Shown here: piece after piece, positions 44,363 through 53,279 of the stretch
How positions within the stretch are numbered: position 1 is the stretch's first letter
How the letters are laid out: each line of letters starts with the position of its first letter
The notes under the pieces: model-generated
What the model saw: the letters and a program-made list of their open reading frames with translations, nothing else
Database searches by the model: none
Told to the model about the DNA's origin: nothing
Program-made: the position numbers and the translations under genes
Source of the DNA: Candidatus Aminicenantota bacterium
GTDB lineage: Bacteria; Acidobacteriota; Aminicenantia; Aminicenantales; Saccharicenantaceae
Direction of reading: 5' to 3'
Length of the DNA: 64,000 nucleotides
NCBI GenBank assembly: GCA_014360005.1
Contig: JACIYI010000010.1
Location: 1 to 64,000, forward strand

Positions 44363-44946
44363 TTGCTTATTTAAGAGGAAAAATCCTCCAGAAAAAACCG
44401 GGTGAGGTGGTAGTGGCTACCGGCGGTGTAGGTTATTCCCTGTTGATTCCCCTGTCCACTTACTTCAAGCTGGGTGAGGCCGGCGATTCTGTTGAGCTTC
44501 AGGTTTATACTCACCTGACCGATGAGTCGCTGCAACTTTTCGGCTTCCTGACGCCGGAAGAGAAAAATATCTTTTTGAAGCTCATTACCATTTCTGGCAT
44601 CGGACCCAAGATGGCCATCAATATTCTTTCGGGCATAGAGCCGAAAGAACTGGAGGAAGCCGTCCGGGAGACCAACGTCACCCGGCTGTCAATGATCCCG
44701 GGCATCGGCAAAAAAACCGCCCTGCGGATGATCATGGAGCTGGCCGATAAGATTGAAAAAAAAGAAAAAGTTCTGTCAAGAAAAGAATCAAAGGAAAGAG
44801 AAGACCTGGTTTCAGCCCTGGTCAACCTGGGCTTCCGCCGCAAGGAGTCGGAGCAGGTGGTGGACCTGACCGTCAGTTCGCTCGGACCCCAGGCCGGTTT
44901 TGACCTGCTGCTCAGAGAATGCTTAAAAAGAATGTCCAAAATATGA
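44359..44946 (+). CDS. ruvA: Holliday junction branch-migration protein RuvA
   Basis: 195 residues. The OB domain (MIAYLRGKILQKKPGEVVV), two HhH motifs (ISGIGPKMAINILSGI and IPGIGKKTALRMIMEL) and the C-terminal RuvB-contacting domain (LVSALVNLGFRRKESEQVV) are complete. It forms the tetramer that holds the junction for RuvB. ATG overlaps ruvC's stop by 4 bases, so translation is coupled. Confidence 0.97.
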   Translation: MIAYLRGKILQKKPGEVVVATGGVGYSLLIPLSTYFKLGEAGDSVELQVYTHLTDESLQLFGFLTPEEKNIFLKLITISGIGPKMAINILSGIEPKELEEAVRETNVTRLSMIPGIGKKTALRMIMELADKIEKKEKVLSRKESKEREDLVSALVNLGFRRKESEQVVDLTVSSLGPQAGFDLLLRECLKRMSKI

Positions 44947-44997
44947 TTCAATATGATTAAATAGGATAGATAAGACAGAAAGGAACAAAGGAACAAG

Positions 44998-46011
44998 ATG
45001 CCGGCCATCCTGACCCCGGTTAAGACCAGAGAAGACCTTCTGTTTGAAGACAGCCTGCGGCCGCAGAAGTTTGACGATTTTATCGGCCAGGAAAACATCA
45101 AGACCAACCTGAAGATTTTCATCCAGGCCGCCCGGAAGCGAGGCGAGCACCTGGACCACGTGCTGCTTTATGGCCCGCCGGGCCTGGGCAAGACCAGCCT
45201 GGCCTACCTCATAGCCAAGGAGCTGGGGGTGGGCATTAAGCCGACCTCGGGGCCGGTGATTGAGAAAGCCGGAGACTTATCGGCCATTCTGACCAGTCTC
45301 CAGGATAAGGAAGTCCTGTTCATCGATGAAATTCACCGGCTGCATCCTTCGCTGGAAGAACTGCTCTACTCGGCCATGGAAGATTTCAGCCTGGATGTGA
45401 TCATCGGACAGGGGCCGGGTGCCAGGAGCCACAAACTGAGAATTAAGAGGTTTACCCTGGTCGGAGCCACCACCCGGGCCGGCCGGATTACCGCCCCGCT
45501 GCGCAGCCGCTTCGGCATCATCCACCGCCTTGATTATTACCAGGTGGAAGACCTCAAAAAAATCATCCTGCGCTCGGCCCAGATTCTCGGAGTAAAGGTC
45601 GAGGAGGGCGGAGCTAAAGAAATCGCCCGCCGGGCCCGGGGAACCCCTAGAATCGCCAACCGTCTCCTGCGTCGGGTCCGGGATTTCGCCGAGGTCAAGG
45701 GCGACGGCCAGATTGATGCCAGGATTGCCCGCCGGGCTCTGGACCAGATGGAAGTCGATATCCTGGGCCTGGATGATGTTGACCGCAAAATCCTGCAGAC
45801 CATCATGGAAAACTTCGGCGGCGGTCCGGTCGGCATCAACACCATCGCCGCGGCCATCGACGAAGAAAAGGACACCATAGAATCCATCTACGAACCGTAC
45901 CTGATGCGCCTGGGCTTCCTGGAAAGAACCCTGCGCGGACGCAAGCTGACGGCCAAAGCTTACCAGCATCTCGGCTTCAAGCCGCCAGCCAACCAGAAGA
46001 AACTGTTCTGA
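44998..46011 (+). CDS. ruvB: Holliday junction branch-migration ATPase RuvB
   Basis: 337 residues. Walker [10 protein letters not shown], Walker B FIDEIHRL, sensor 1 VGATTRAG and the arginine-finger region APLRSRFG are present, and the winged-helix C-terminus ends [17 protein letters not shown]. It pumps DNA through the RuvA-bound junction. 51 bases after ruvA with AAAGGAAC ahead of ATG. Confidence 0.97.
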   Translation: MPAILTPVKTREDLLFEDSLRPQKFDDFIGQENIKTNLKIFIQAARKRGEHLDHVLLYGPPGLGKTSLAYLIAKELGVGIKPTSGPVIEKAGDLSAILTSLQDKEVLFIDEIHRLHPSLEELLYSAMEDFSLDVIIGQGPGARSHKLRIKRFTLVGATTRAGRITAPLRSRFGIIHRLDYYQVEDLKKIILRSAQILGVKVEEGGAKEIARRARGTPRIANRLLRRVRDFAEVKGDGQIDARIARRALDQMEVDILGLDDVDRKILQTIMENFGGGPVGINTIAAAIDEEKDTIESIYEPYLMRLGFLERTLRGRKLTAKAYQHLGFKPPANQKKLF

Positions 46012-46021
46012 CCAGCCTCAG

Positions 46022-47074
46022 ATGACCGAAAAAATCCTTCTTAAAGACTACGATTACGAGCTGCCCCCGGAACTCATCGCTCAGCAGCCGTTGCCCAACC
46101 GGGATGACTCCAGGATGATGGTCGTCCGGCGGGACTTAAAGGCGATAGAACACCGCCAGTTTAGAGAAATTGGCAGTTTCTTCAAGCCGGGTGAAGTCCT
46201 GGTGCTCAACGATTCCCGGGTGATACCGGCCAGGGCCTGGGCCAGTCGTAAGGATGACAAAGGTAAGAGCATTGAATTTCTGTTCGTCAAAGAACACAAA
46301 CCCGGAGTCTGGGAAGTACTCTGCCGGCCAGCTAAGAAGGTTAAAGAAGGAGATTGGCTGGTTTTTGACAAAAGCCTGGAAGCCAGAGTTATAGCCCGGG
46401 GACCGCTGGGGCAGCGGCTGCTACAATTCAACACCGCCGATGTCATTGGCAGGCTGAAAGAAATCGGCCTACCGCCCCTGCCGCCATACATAAAAAGGAA
46501 AAAGGGTGACCCGAGGTTCAGAAAAATCGATGCCGAAAGATATCAAACAGTGTATGCCACAAAAGACGGCTCGATCGCTGCGCCCACAGCCGGGTTGCAC
46601 TTTACCGAGCCGATTCTGGCTGAGCTGAAACAGAAGGGTCTGGAAATTCTTTATGTCACCCTGAATGTCGGGCTGGCCACTTTTCAACCAGTAAGGGCAG
46701 AAAAAATAACCGACCACCAGATGCTGGAAGAATCATTTTACCTCAGCCCGGAGACAGCCCGGGCCATAAACCGGGCCAAAAAAGAAGGTCGTCCGGTGGC
46801 AGCCGTGGGAACAACGGTGGTCAGGACTCTGGAGAGCGCCTGGACCGAAGCCGGACTGAAGCCCGGGCAACAGAGCACCCGGCTTTATATCTACCCGGGA
46901 TATACTTTCAGGGTAGTTGACCGGCTGCTGACCAACCTTCATCTCCCCCGCTCCACCCTGCTGATGCTGGTCAGCGCTTTCGCCGGTTATGACCTGGTCA
47001 TGGCTGCCTACCAGGAAGCAGTCAGGGAGCGCTACCGCTTTTTCTCCTACGGCGACTGCATGCTGATTCTTTGA
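46022..47074 (+). CDS. queA: S-adenosylmethionine:tRNA ribosyltransferase-isomerase QueA
   Basis: 350 residues, complete. N-terminal DYDYELPPELIAQQPLPNRDDSRM, then VLNDSRVIPARAW, APTAGLHFTEPIL, YVTLNVGLATFQPV, and C-terminal NLHLPRSTLLMLVSAFAGYDLVM. It transfers and isomerises the ribosyl group of SAM onto preQ1 in tRNA, making epoxyqueuosine. 10 bases after ruvB in a conserved cluster. Confidence 0.97.
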   Translation: MTEKILLKDYDYELPPELIAQQPLPNRDDSRMMVVRRDLKAIEHRQFREIGSFFKPGEVLVLNDSRVIPARAWASRKDDKGKSIEFLFVKEHKPGVWEVLCRPAKKVKEGDWLVFDKSLEARVIARGPLGQRLLQFNTADVIGRLKEIGLPPLPPYIKRKKGDPRFRKIDAERYQTVYATKDGSIAAPTAGLHFTEPILAELKQKGLEILYVTLNVGLATFQPVRAEKITDHQMLEESFYLSPETARAINRAKKEGRPVAAVGTTVVRTLESAWTEAGLKPGQQSTRLYIYPGYTFRVVDRLLTNLHLPRSTLLMLVSAFAGYDLVMAAYQEAVRERYRFFSYGDCMLIL

Positions 47075-47323
47075 AAGATAGGCCCTAATTTCATCAAGCG
47101 ATTATCTCAGAGTTTATCCAGTCTTAACCCAAAATACAGGTATGAGCCGCAGCCAGATTTTTCCTGCCAGAAACGAACCTGCCACAGGGAAAAAGTCAAG
47201 CTCCGCTGTCCGGAAGAGGTCTGGTCGCTGCTTCCAGTTATTCTTAATCTCGGCCCAATAAATACCATCCGGTTGGGCCGTTGCCCTGAACCAGACTATT
47301 ATAATTTCATACGGAGGCCCTGG

Positions 47324-48448
47324 CTAATCGAGGCGGCGGCGGAAGCGGCTGAGGCTCAGAAGATTTATGATTATCGCCAGGAGCAGCAACAGTAGCGCTT
47401 CATCGTACAGGGCATTCAGGCCCACCCCTTTCAAAAAAAGGCCCCTCAGTATGACCAGAAAATAGCGCAGGGGAATGATGGCCGTCAGCCACTGGAAAAA
47501 CCGGGGCATGTTTTCGATGGGAAAGACAAAACCCGACAGCAACATCATCGGAATCATGAAGAAAAATGAAGTCAGCATGGCCTGCTGTGGGGTGCGGGTG
47601 ATGGTGGAGATAAACAGGCCCACTCCCAGGGTGCTCAGCATGTAAACGAAGCTCAGACCGAGCAACAACAGGAAGCTCCCCCGCAGAGGCAGCTGGAACC
47701 AGAAGCGGGTAACCGCAAATATCAGAAAGATGTCCACTGTGCCGATGATGAAAAACGGCAGAAGCTTACCCAGGATGATATCGAGCGGCCGCAGCGGGGT
47801 GACAATCAACTGCTCCATAGTTCCCAGGTCGTATTCTTTAACCACGGCCATGGCCGTCAGAATGACCGTCATGACCATCAACAGCAGGCCGAAGACACCC
47901 GGCAGCAGGAAATTCCGGCTGACCAGAGCCGGATTAAAAAACACCCTGACTTCGGGCTGGATAATGACCGGCTGAAACCCGGCTCCCAGCCTTTCCAGCC
48001 TGGCCATTATCAGCTTCTGGTTAAAATGACGGGCAATCATTTCCAGGTAATTCAGCCCGACCGTGGCTGTCTGACTTTCCGTTCCGTCAATCAACCCCTG
48101 GAAAAAAGTCTTTTTCCCGGCCAGCAGGTTTCTTTCAAAGCCCGCAGGCACAACCAGAGCCACTGCTGCCCGGCCGCTGTCCAGGTAGCCATCAACTTCA
48201 GCCAGGAACTCGGCTCGACCGACCTCAACAAAGTAGCCGGAATTGAAAACCGCTTCCAGTAAATCCCGGCTGCTGGCAGAATTATCCAGGTCCGCCACCA
48301 CCACCGGTATGTCCCGGACATCCAGGCTGACGGCGTAGCCCAGAATTAGAAGCTGGAGGATTGGAGCCACGATGACAATCGGCAGCATTCGGCGGTCACG
48401 GCTGACCTGAATCAGTTCCTTTTTGACAAAAGCCAGCAGTTTTTTCAT
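47324..48448 (-). CDS. ABC-2 permease, YbhR-like
   Basis: 374 residues, one TM helix near the N-terminus (LPIVIVAPILQLLILGYAVSLDV), a long periplasmic domain (~50-185) and five C-terminal TM helices with the ABC2 motif LEQLIVTPLRPLDIILGKLLPFF. This is the YbhS/YbhR topology. Overlaps the previous permease gene by 4 bases (ATGA). The two permeases should form a heterodimer. It is the last gene of the six-gene operon. Confidence 0.9.
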   Translation of the reverse strand: MKKLLAFVKKELIQVSRDRRMLPIVIVAPILQLLILGYAVSLDVRDIPVVVADLDNSASSRDLLEAVFNSGYFVEVGRAEFLAEVDGYLDSGRAAVALVVPAGFERNLLAGKKTFFQGLIDGTESQTATVGLNYLEMIARHFNQKLIMARLERLGAGFQPVIIQPEVRVFFNPALVSRNFLLPGVFGLLLMVMTVILTAMAVVKEYDLGTMEQLIVTPLRPLDIILGKLLPFFIIGTVDIFLIFAVTRFWFQLPLRGSFLLLLGLSFVYMLSTLGVGLFISTITRTPQQAMLTSFFFMIPMMLLSGFVFPIENMPRFFQWLTAIIPLRYFLVILRGLFLKGVGLNALYDEALLLLLLAIIINLLSLSRFRRRLD

Positions 48449-49581
48449 TTAGCCAGACTCTTTTTCAACCTGACCAGGCTGACCGCCGTTACCAGCAGGC
48501 CATAGATGGCCAGGAATATGATTTCCCGGTAGAAAGAGACCAGACTAGCTCCTTTCAGGATGATAGCCCTGAGGCCCACCAGAAAATACCGCGCTGGTAT
48601 GAGGTAAGTAATAGCCTGGATGACCGGCGGCATGTTTCTTATGGGAAAGACAAAGCCCGAAAGAATAAAAGTCGGAAGAAGAGTGCTCAGTCCGGCCAGT
48701 AAAAAGGCCACCTGCTGCGAACTAGCCACGGTCGAAACCAGGATGCCCTGGCTCAGCCCGCAGAAAAGAAAAATCACCAGAATCAGCAGCAGCAGCGGAT
48801 AGCTGCCCTCGATGGCAATGCCGAAAAGAAGCCACCCGGCCAGCAGCACCAGGTGGGCTCCGAGAAGCGACAGTATCAGATAGGGAATGATTTTCCCGAT
48901 GATCATCTCCGCCGGTCCCAGGGGCGAAAGCAGCAGCTGGTCCATGGTGCCTTTCTCTTTTTCCCGAACAATGGACAGGGCCGTGGCCAGGACGATGATA
49001 ATCATCAGGACAAAAGCCATCAGCCCCGGCACCAGGAACCTGGAGCTTTTAAGCTCCGGGTTGTACCAAACCCTGACCCGGCTGTCTACGGGCCAAGCCA
49101 GCTGCTGCCGTCCGCTCTTCTGGAGAAGTTCCAGGTTCAGTTTGAGAGAATACTGCAGGAAAATGTTACTCAGGTAACCCAGGCCGGTCAGGGCGGTGGT
49201 GGAATTGGTGCCGTCGGCCAGTACCTGAACTGCCGGGCTGCCACCAGAGGCCAGGTCCCGGGCGAAATAGCGCGGAATCACTACGGCCAGCTTAATTTTT
49301 TCGCGGTCAAAGAGCGGGTCAATTTCTGAGATAGATTCAAGCCGGAACTTAAGGTCAAAATATTCACTCGAAGTAATCTTGCGGACGAGTTCCTGGCTAG
49401 CCTGGCTGCGGTCGAGGTCAACCAGGGCCAGGCTCAGGTGTTTGACATCAAAGTTGAGGGCATAGCCAAACATAACCAGGATAAAAGCCGGAAGAATCAG
49501 GAGCAGGGTCAGGCTGATGGGGTCACGCCTGACCTGGATGAACTCTTTTCTGATAACCGGTTTGAGACGACTGAAGTTCAT
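48445..49581 (-). CDS. ABC-2 permease, YbhS-like
   Basis: 378 residues from ATG 49581 (MNFSRLKPVIRKEF; GGGAAG upstream). An N-terminal TM helix (LTLLLILPAFILVMFGYALNFDV), periplasmic domain (~55-190) and five TM helices; TMDQLLLSPLGPAEMIIGKIIPYLILSLLG is the ABC2 motif. Starts one base after the ATPase stop; ends in a 4-base overlap with the next permease. Confidence 0.9.
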   Translation of the reverse strand: MNFSRLKPVIRKEFIQVRRDPISLTLLLILPAFILVMFGYALNFDVKHLSLALVDLDRSQASQELVRKITSSEYFDLKFRLESISEIDPLFDREKIKLAVVIPRYFARDLASGGSPAVQVLADGTNSTTALTGLGYLSNIFLQYSLKLNLELLQKSGRQQLAWPVDSRVRVWYNPELKSSRFLVPGLMAFVLMIIIVLATALSIVREKEKGTMDQLLLSPLGPAEMIIGKIIPYLILSLLGAHLVLLAGWLLFGIAIEGSYPLLLLILVIFLFCGLSQGILVSTVASSQQVAFLLAGLSTLLPTFILSGFVFPIRNMPPVIQAITYLIPARYFLVGLRAIILKGASLVSFYREIIFLAIYGLLVTAVSLVRLKKSLAK

Positions 49582-49582
49582 C

Positions 49583-50518
49583 TTACTTCCCGCTTTCTCC
49601 GGCTTCTTCTTCCAGACGGCGGATGAAAACGTCTTCAAGGCTCGGTACAATCGGCCTTAGCTCAAATTGGCCCGGCACTGATTGGGCCAGCTTCTTTTTG
49701 ATCCCAGCCATTGCCCCCGGTTCCAGCAGAAGGTGCAGCCTCAATCCGAACAGCGAGGCCTGCTTGATTTCAGGCTGCTGTTTCAGCCATTCGTAGGCCT
49801 GGAGCGGTTGGCTGCAGGTTAATTCCAGAAGATTCTCTGGAAAATACTTCATTTTTATCTCCTGCGGACTGCCGGCGGCGATAATCCTTCCGGCATGGAT
49901 TATTCGCAGCTCGTGGCAGTACTCAGCTTCGTCCAGGTAGTGAGTAGTGACAAAGACTGTCCGGCCCCGGTCCGCCTGTTCATAAATCAGGTCCCAGAAC
50001 TTCCGCCGGGCCAGCGGGTCCACCCCGCCCGTCGGTTCATCCAGGAAAATTATTTCCGGTTCATGAAGCAGGGCACAGCTCAGGGCCAGACGCTGCCGCC
50101 AGCCGGTCGGAAGCTCAGTCGCCAGGGTATTCTCCAGCCCTTCCAGAGCAGTAAGTTTCTTGAGGCGGGCCAGACTGGTGCTCATTTTTTCCCCTTTCAG
50201 GCCATATACCCGGCCAAAAAACTCCAGGTTTTCTTCGACCGTCAGGTCCAGGTACAGAGAAAATCTTTGCGACATGTAGCCTATGACCTTCTTAATCCTG
50301 TCCGCTTCTTTGGCAACGTCTAACCCGGCCACCCGGGCCCGGCCAGAAGTCGGCCGGAGCAGGCCGCAGAGCATCCTGATGGTCGTGGATTTACCCACCC
50401 CGTTAGCCCCCAGAAAACCAAAAATCGTTCCAGACTTAATAACAAATGATATACCGTCAACGGCAGTGAAAGAGCCGAATTTCTTGGTCAGCCGGTCGAC
50501 TTCAATTGTCGGTCTCAT
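49583..50518 (-). CDS. ABC transporter ATP-binding protein (second of a pair)
   Basis: 311 residues from ATG 50518 (MRPTIEVDRLTKKFGSF; GAGG 6 nt upstream). Walker A GANGVGKST, a degenerate signature LPTGWRQRLALS, Walker B EIIFLDEPTGGVD, switch His VTTHYL. A C-terminal regulatory extension ends in SLEDVFIRRLEEEAGE. Overlaps the preceding ATPase by 17 bases in another frame. Together the two correspond to the two halves of E. coli YbhF. Confidence 0.9.
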   Translation of the reverse strand: MRPTIEVDRLTKKFGSFTAVDGISFVIKSGTIFGFLGANGVGKSTTIRMLCGLLRPTSGRARVAGLDVAKEADRIKKVIGYMSQRFSLYLDLTVEENLEFFGRVYGLKGEKMSTSLARLKKLTALEGLENTLATELPTGWRQRLALSCALLHEPEIIFLDEPTGGVDPLARRKFWDLIYEQADRGRTVFVTTHYLDEAEYCHELRIIHAGRIIAAGSPQEIKMKYFPENLLELTCSQPLQAYEWLKQQPEIKQASLFGLRLHLLLEPGAMAGIKKKLAQSVPGQFELRPIVPSLEDVFIRRLEEEAGESGK

Positions 50519-51443
50519 TCTTAGCCTCAAGGCCTTCTTTCATCATAAGAATAAAGACGTTCTCCAGCGACGGCTGGATTTCAGTCAGGCTCTGGATGGC
50601 CACCCCGACCCGAGCTAATTGTCTTTCCAGGTTCTGAAGAGAATAAGCTTCGGGCAGAACCAGGTGGAGGCGGTCGCCAAAAAGCTGAATATCCAGGAAT
50701 TCGCTGAACTCTTTCAATCCCTGCTGCAGGCGTCGGCTGTTGGCAGAAATTACTTCCACCAGTCGCGCCTTGAATCCTTCCTTGATTTTTTCTGGCCGGT
50801 CACAGGCCAGCACCCGGCCCTGGAGAATGAAAGCCACCCGTGAGGCCCGCTCCGCTTCATCCAGGTAAGGTGTGGTCATCAGGATGGATTTTCCCTGCTG
50901 CTGCAGTCGGAAGAGAATTTGCCAGAAATCCCGGCGGGAAACCGGATCCACTCCGGTAGTCGGTTCATCCAGCAACAGTATTTCCGGCCGGTGGACCAGG
51001 GTACAGGCCAGAGCCAGCTTCTGTTTCATCCCGCCCGAGAGCTGCCGAGCCAGGCGCGGCCTGAATGGCTGCAGCCTGGTAAATTCCAGCAGAGAATTGA
51101 TAAGCACCCCGTAATCGGAGGTCCCATAGAGCTCGGCAAAAAATACCAGGTTTTCCTCGACCGTCAGGTCTTCATACAGGCTGAAGCCCTGCGGCAGATA
51201 GCCGATTCGGGCTCGAAGGTCTGAACTAAACCTGATAACTTTCTGGCCGAAAAGCTCGATTTCCCCGGAATCGGGTTTTTCCAGCCCGCACAGTAATTTC
51301 AGGGCGGTGCTTTTGCCGGCGCCATCCGGCCCGACCAGGCAGAGAAATTCACCGGCTAAAAGGTCAACTGAAAAAGAAGACAGAGCCTCAACCCGGCCAA
51401 AATACTTCTTAAGTTCCCGGGCCCTCAGAACCGGCTCGACCAT
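50502..51443 (-). CDS. ABC transporter ATP-binding protein (first of a pair)
   Basis: 313 residues. Walker A GPDGAGKST, signature LSGGMKQKLALA, Walker B EILLLDEPTTGVD; the switch motif is MTTPYL, with Pro where His is usual, so this site may be weak for hydrolysis. The C-terminal extension ends SLENVFILMMKEGLEAK. It follows the HlyD-like gene by 12 bases. In E. coli ybhF both ATPases are one polypeptide. Confidence 0.9.
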   Translation of the reverse strand: MVEPVLRARELKKYFGRVEALSSFSVDLLAGEFLCLVGPDGAGKSTALKLLCGLEKPDSGEIELFGQKVIRFSSDLRARIGYLPQGFSLYEDLTVEENLVFFAELYGTSDYGVLINSLLEFTRLQPFRPRLARQLSGGMKQKLALACTLVHRPEILLLDEPTTGVDPVSRRDFWQILFRLQQQGKSILMTTPYLDEAERASRVAFILQGRVLACDRPEKIKEGFKARLVEVISANSRRLQQGLKEFSEFLDIQLFGDRLHLVLPEAYSLQNLERQLARVGVAIQSLTEIQPSLENVFILMMKEGLEAKNETDN

Positions 51444-51455
51444 TTTATCCTTCGT

Positions 51456-52469
51456 TCATTCAGCTCTGATCACAGCCTCGGCCGGCAGGCCGGGCTTGAG
51501 CTGACCCTCAGGGTTGGGCAGTTCAATTTTTACGGCGAAAACCAGTTTGACCCGGTCTTCCCTGGTCTGGATATTTTTCGGAGTGAATTCGGCTTCGGGC
51601 GAGAGGTAAACGACCCGACCCTCAAAGATTTTGCCCGGAAAGCTGTCGATGGTAACTTCGGTCGCTCCCCCGAGCCGGACCCGCCCCAGCTCTTTAGCCG
51701 TGACATAAACCCAGAGATAGACCGGGTCCAGAGAGGAGATGGTCACCAGGGTAGTGCCGGGATTGACCAGCTCGCCCGGCTCCACCGCTTTCTCCGTCAC
51801 CACGCCCTCTACCGGGGACATAACCTTTGAATCTTCTATATTCTTTTTCAGCAGGTCGACCGCCGCTTCCGCCTGGCGCAGTCTGGCTTCAGCCGCTTCT
51901 ATTTCTTCGGGCCGGGCCAGGCTTTTCATTTTCTTCAGAGCTTCCTGGGCCTGATGGTGCTGGGCTTCGGCCAGGGCTAATCTGGTTTCAGCCTCTTCTT
52001 TCTGCCTTTGAGTGATACTTCCCTGTTCATAAAGGCGGCGAAAACGACCGGCATCATTCCTGGCCTGTTCCAGGTTTACTTCTGCCTGCTTGAGCTGCTG
52101 CTCGGCCTGGCTGATGTCTTCGCTGCGGGCCCCTTTCCTTAAGAGTTCAAGCTGGGCCCGGGCTGTGGCCACGGCCGCTTCGGCCTGCCTGAGCTGCAGG
52201 TCAAGGTATTCATGGTCGAGTTCCAGCAGAAGCTGGCCAGGCTTCACCGCCTGGCCCTCTTCCACCAGCACCTGGAGCACCCGGCCGCTTACCCTAGGGC
52301 TGATCCTGGCGGTGCGGCTTTCAACGGTGCCAGTAGCCCGGATCAGATTATTTTCTGCGGCTTTCTGGCAACCCGGGGTCAGGATGAGAATAAAGCCAAA
52401 TAAGGCCACACTAAAAATATAAACGAATGTCATCCCCACTTTTCTCGCACCAGATTTAGCAGTTTTCAT
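51456..52469 (-). CDS. HlyD/MFP-family periplasmic adaptor, YbhG-like
   Basis: 337 residues. N-terminal membrane anchor or lipoprotein-like signal (~12-33; LILTPGC, not a canonical lipobox because Thr is at -3), a barrel-sandwich lipoyl-like domain (GRVLQVLVEEGQAVKPGQLLLELD), a coiled-coil hairpin (~75-195; Gln/Glu/Ala repeats, AEVNLEQARNDAGRFRRLYEQ) and beta-barrel (~220-337). It links the inner-membrane exporter to an outer-membrane channel. Overlaps tetR's stop by 4 bases. Confidence 0.9.
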   Translation of the reverse strand: MKTAKSGARKVGMTFVYIFSVALFGFILILTPGCQKAAENNLIRATGTVESRTARISPRVSGRVLQVLVEEGQAVKPGQLLLELDHEYLDLQLRQAEAAVATARAQLELLRKGARSEDISQAEQQLKQAEVNLEQARNDAGRFRRLYEQGSITQRQKEEAETRLALAEAQHHQAQEALKKMKSLARPEEIEAAEARLRQAEAAVDLLKKNIEDSKVMSPVEGVVTEKAVEPGELVNPGTTLVTISSLDPVYLWVYVTAKELGRVRLGGATEVTIDSFPGKIFEGRVVYLSPEAEFTPKNIQTREDRVKLVFAVKIELPNPEGQLKPGLPAEAVIRAE

Positions 52470-53128
52470 TTCTTCCTCACTTTCCGGCTGGGCTTGTAGG
52501 CGGACATCTTTCCGGATTTTTCTTCCACAAATATTCCGTAAAAAACGATATCAATGATGCTCTGCAGCAGCTCCGAGGGAGAATAATCATGGCTGATGAT
52601 CCAGTCGGGATTCATGAATTCCTGGACCAGGTACCAGAACATCTCCAGGAACAACCGGCCGTCCAGGTCCGATTTTATTTCTCCCTTCTTTATGCCCTCC
52701 AGGATGACCTCCGAGACCAGAGGAAATACCTGTTGCCGGCGGAAACTATCCATTTCTTGCCAGAGGTCGGGTAGCTTCTGCCTCAGATCCCTGATGAAAT
52801 CCCGGCTGATAGCTGACATGAACCGGCTGATGAATTCAAGATAGGCGGTCAGCCTGGCTCTGACCGGCAGCCGGTTATCCCTGACAATAACCTGCAACTG
52901 GCTCAAGACCCATTCTCTGCTTTCTTCCATAACTGCCCGTAAAAGAGATTCTTTATCCGGAAAGTAGCGGTAGATGGTAGCTTTGCTGATGCCCAGGTCT
53001 TCGGCCAGTTCGTCCAGGCTAAGGCGGCTGTAGCCATATTTGAAAAAAAGTTCCCGCGACCGTTTCAGAATTCGTTGCTTGAGGTCGGCCGCCGGCGATA
53101 ATACTGATGAGACGATTTTAGTTTTCAT
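52466..53128 (-). CDS. TetR/AcrR family regulator (CecR-like) of the exporter operon
   Basis: 220 residues. N-terminal HTH (~18-65; ILKRSRELFFKYGYSRLSLDELAEDLGISKATIYRYFPDKESLL). The C-terminal ligand domain ends with a basic tail (MSAYKPSRKVRKK). First gene of an operon with HlyD, two ATPases and two permeases, the cecR-ybhGFSR arrangement, so it likely represses its own operon until an exported compound binds. Its ATG is 6 nt after a TATAAT and lacks a Shine-Dalgarno. Confidence 0.92.
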   Translation of the reverse strand: MKTKIVSSVLSPAADLKQRILKRSRELFFKYGYSRLSLDELAEDLGISKATIYRYFPDKESLLRAVMEESREWVLSQLQVIVRDNRLPVRARLTAYLEFISRFMSAISRDFIRDLRQKLPDLWQEMDSFRRQQVFPLVSEVILEGIKKGEIKSDLDGRLFLEMFWYLVQEFMNPDWIISHDYSPSELLQSIIDIVFYGIFVEEKSGKMSAYKPSRKVRKK

Positions 53129-53134
53129 AGTTTC

Positions 53135-53162
53135 ATTATATTAAATCTCGGTCAACAGTCAA
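53135..53162 (-). promoter_or_regulatory. promoter of the tetR exporter operon, abutting the start codon
   Basis: Minus strand TTGACT (53162-53157), 16-nt spacer, consensus TATAAT (53140-53135), then GAAACT and ATG 53128. A TTGAC direct repeat spans the -35. Transcription should begin on or next to the ATG, giving a leaderless mRNA. Confidence 0.65.
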
Positions 53163-53279
53163 GAGTTTTAGAGTTGGAGGTGAAGCCGGCCGCCGCAGTC
53201 GACGCTGGCTAATTTTGACTAAAGTCTTTTTCTTTTTGAACTTAAAATCTACAAAGATGGTAAAAAGGTCTGCTCCGGC

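Noticed and set aside
51456..52469. Lipoprotein processing of the HlyD-like protein
   Set aside because: LTPGC has Thr at -3; not a canonical lipobox, so only a membrane anchor is claimed.
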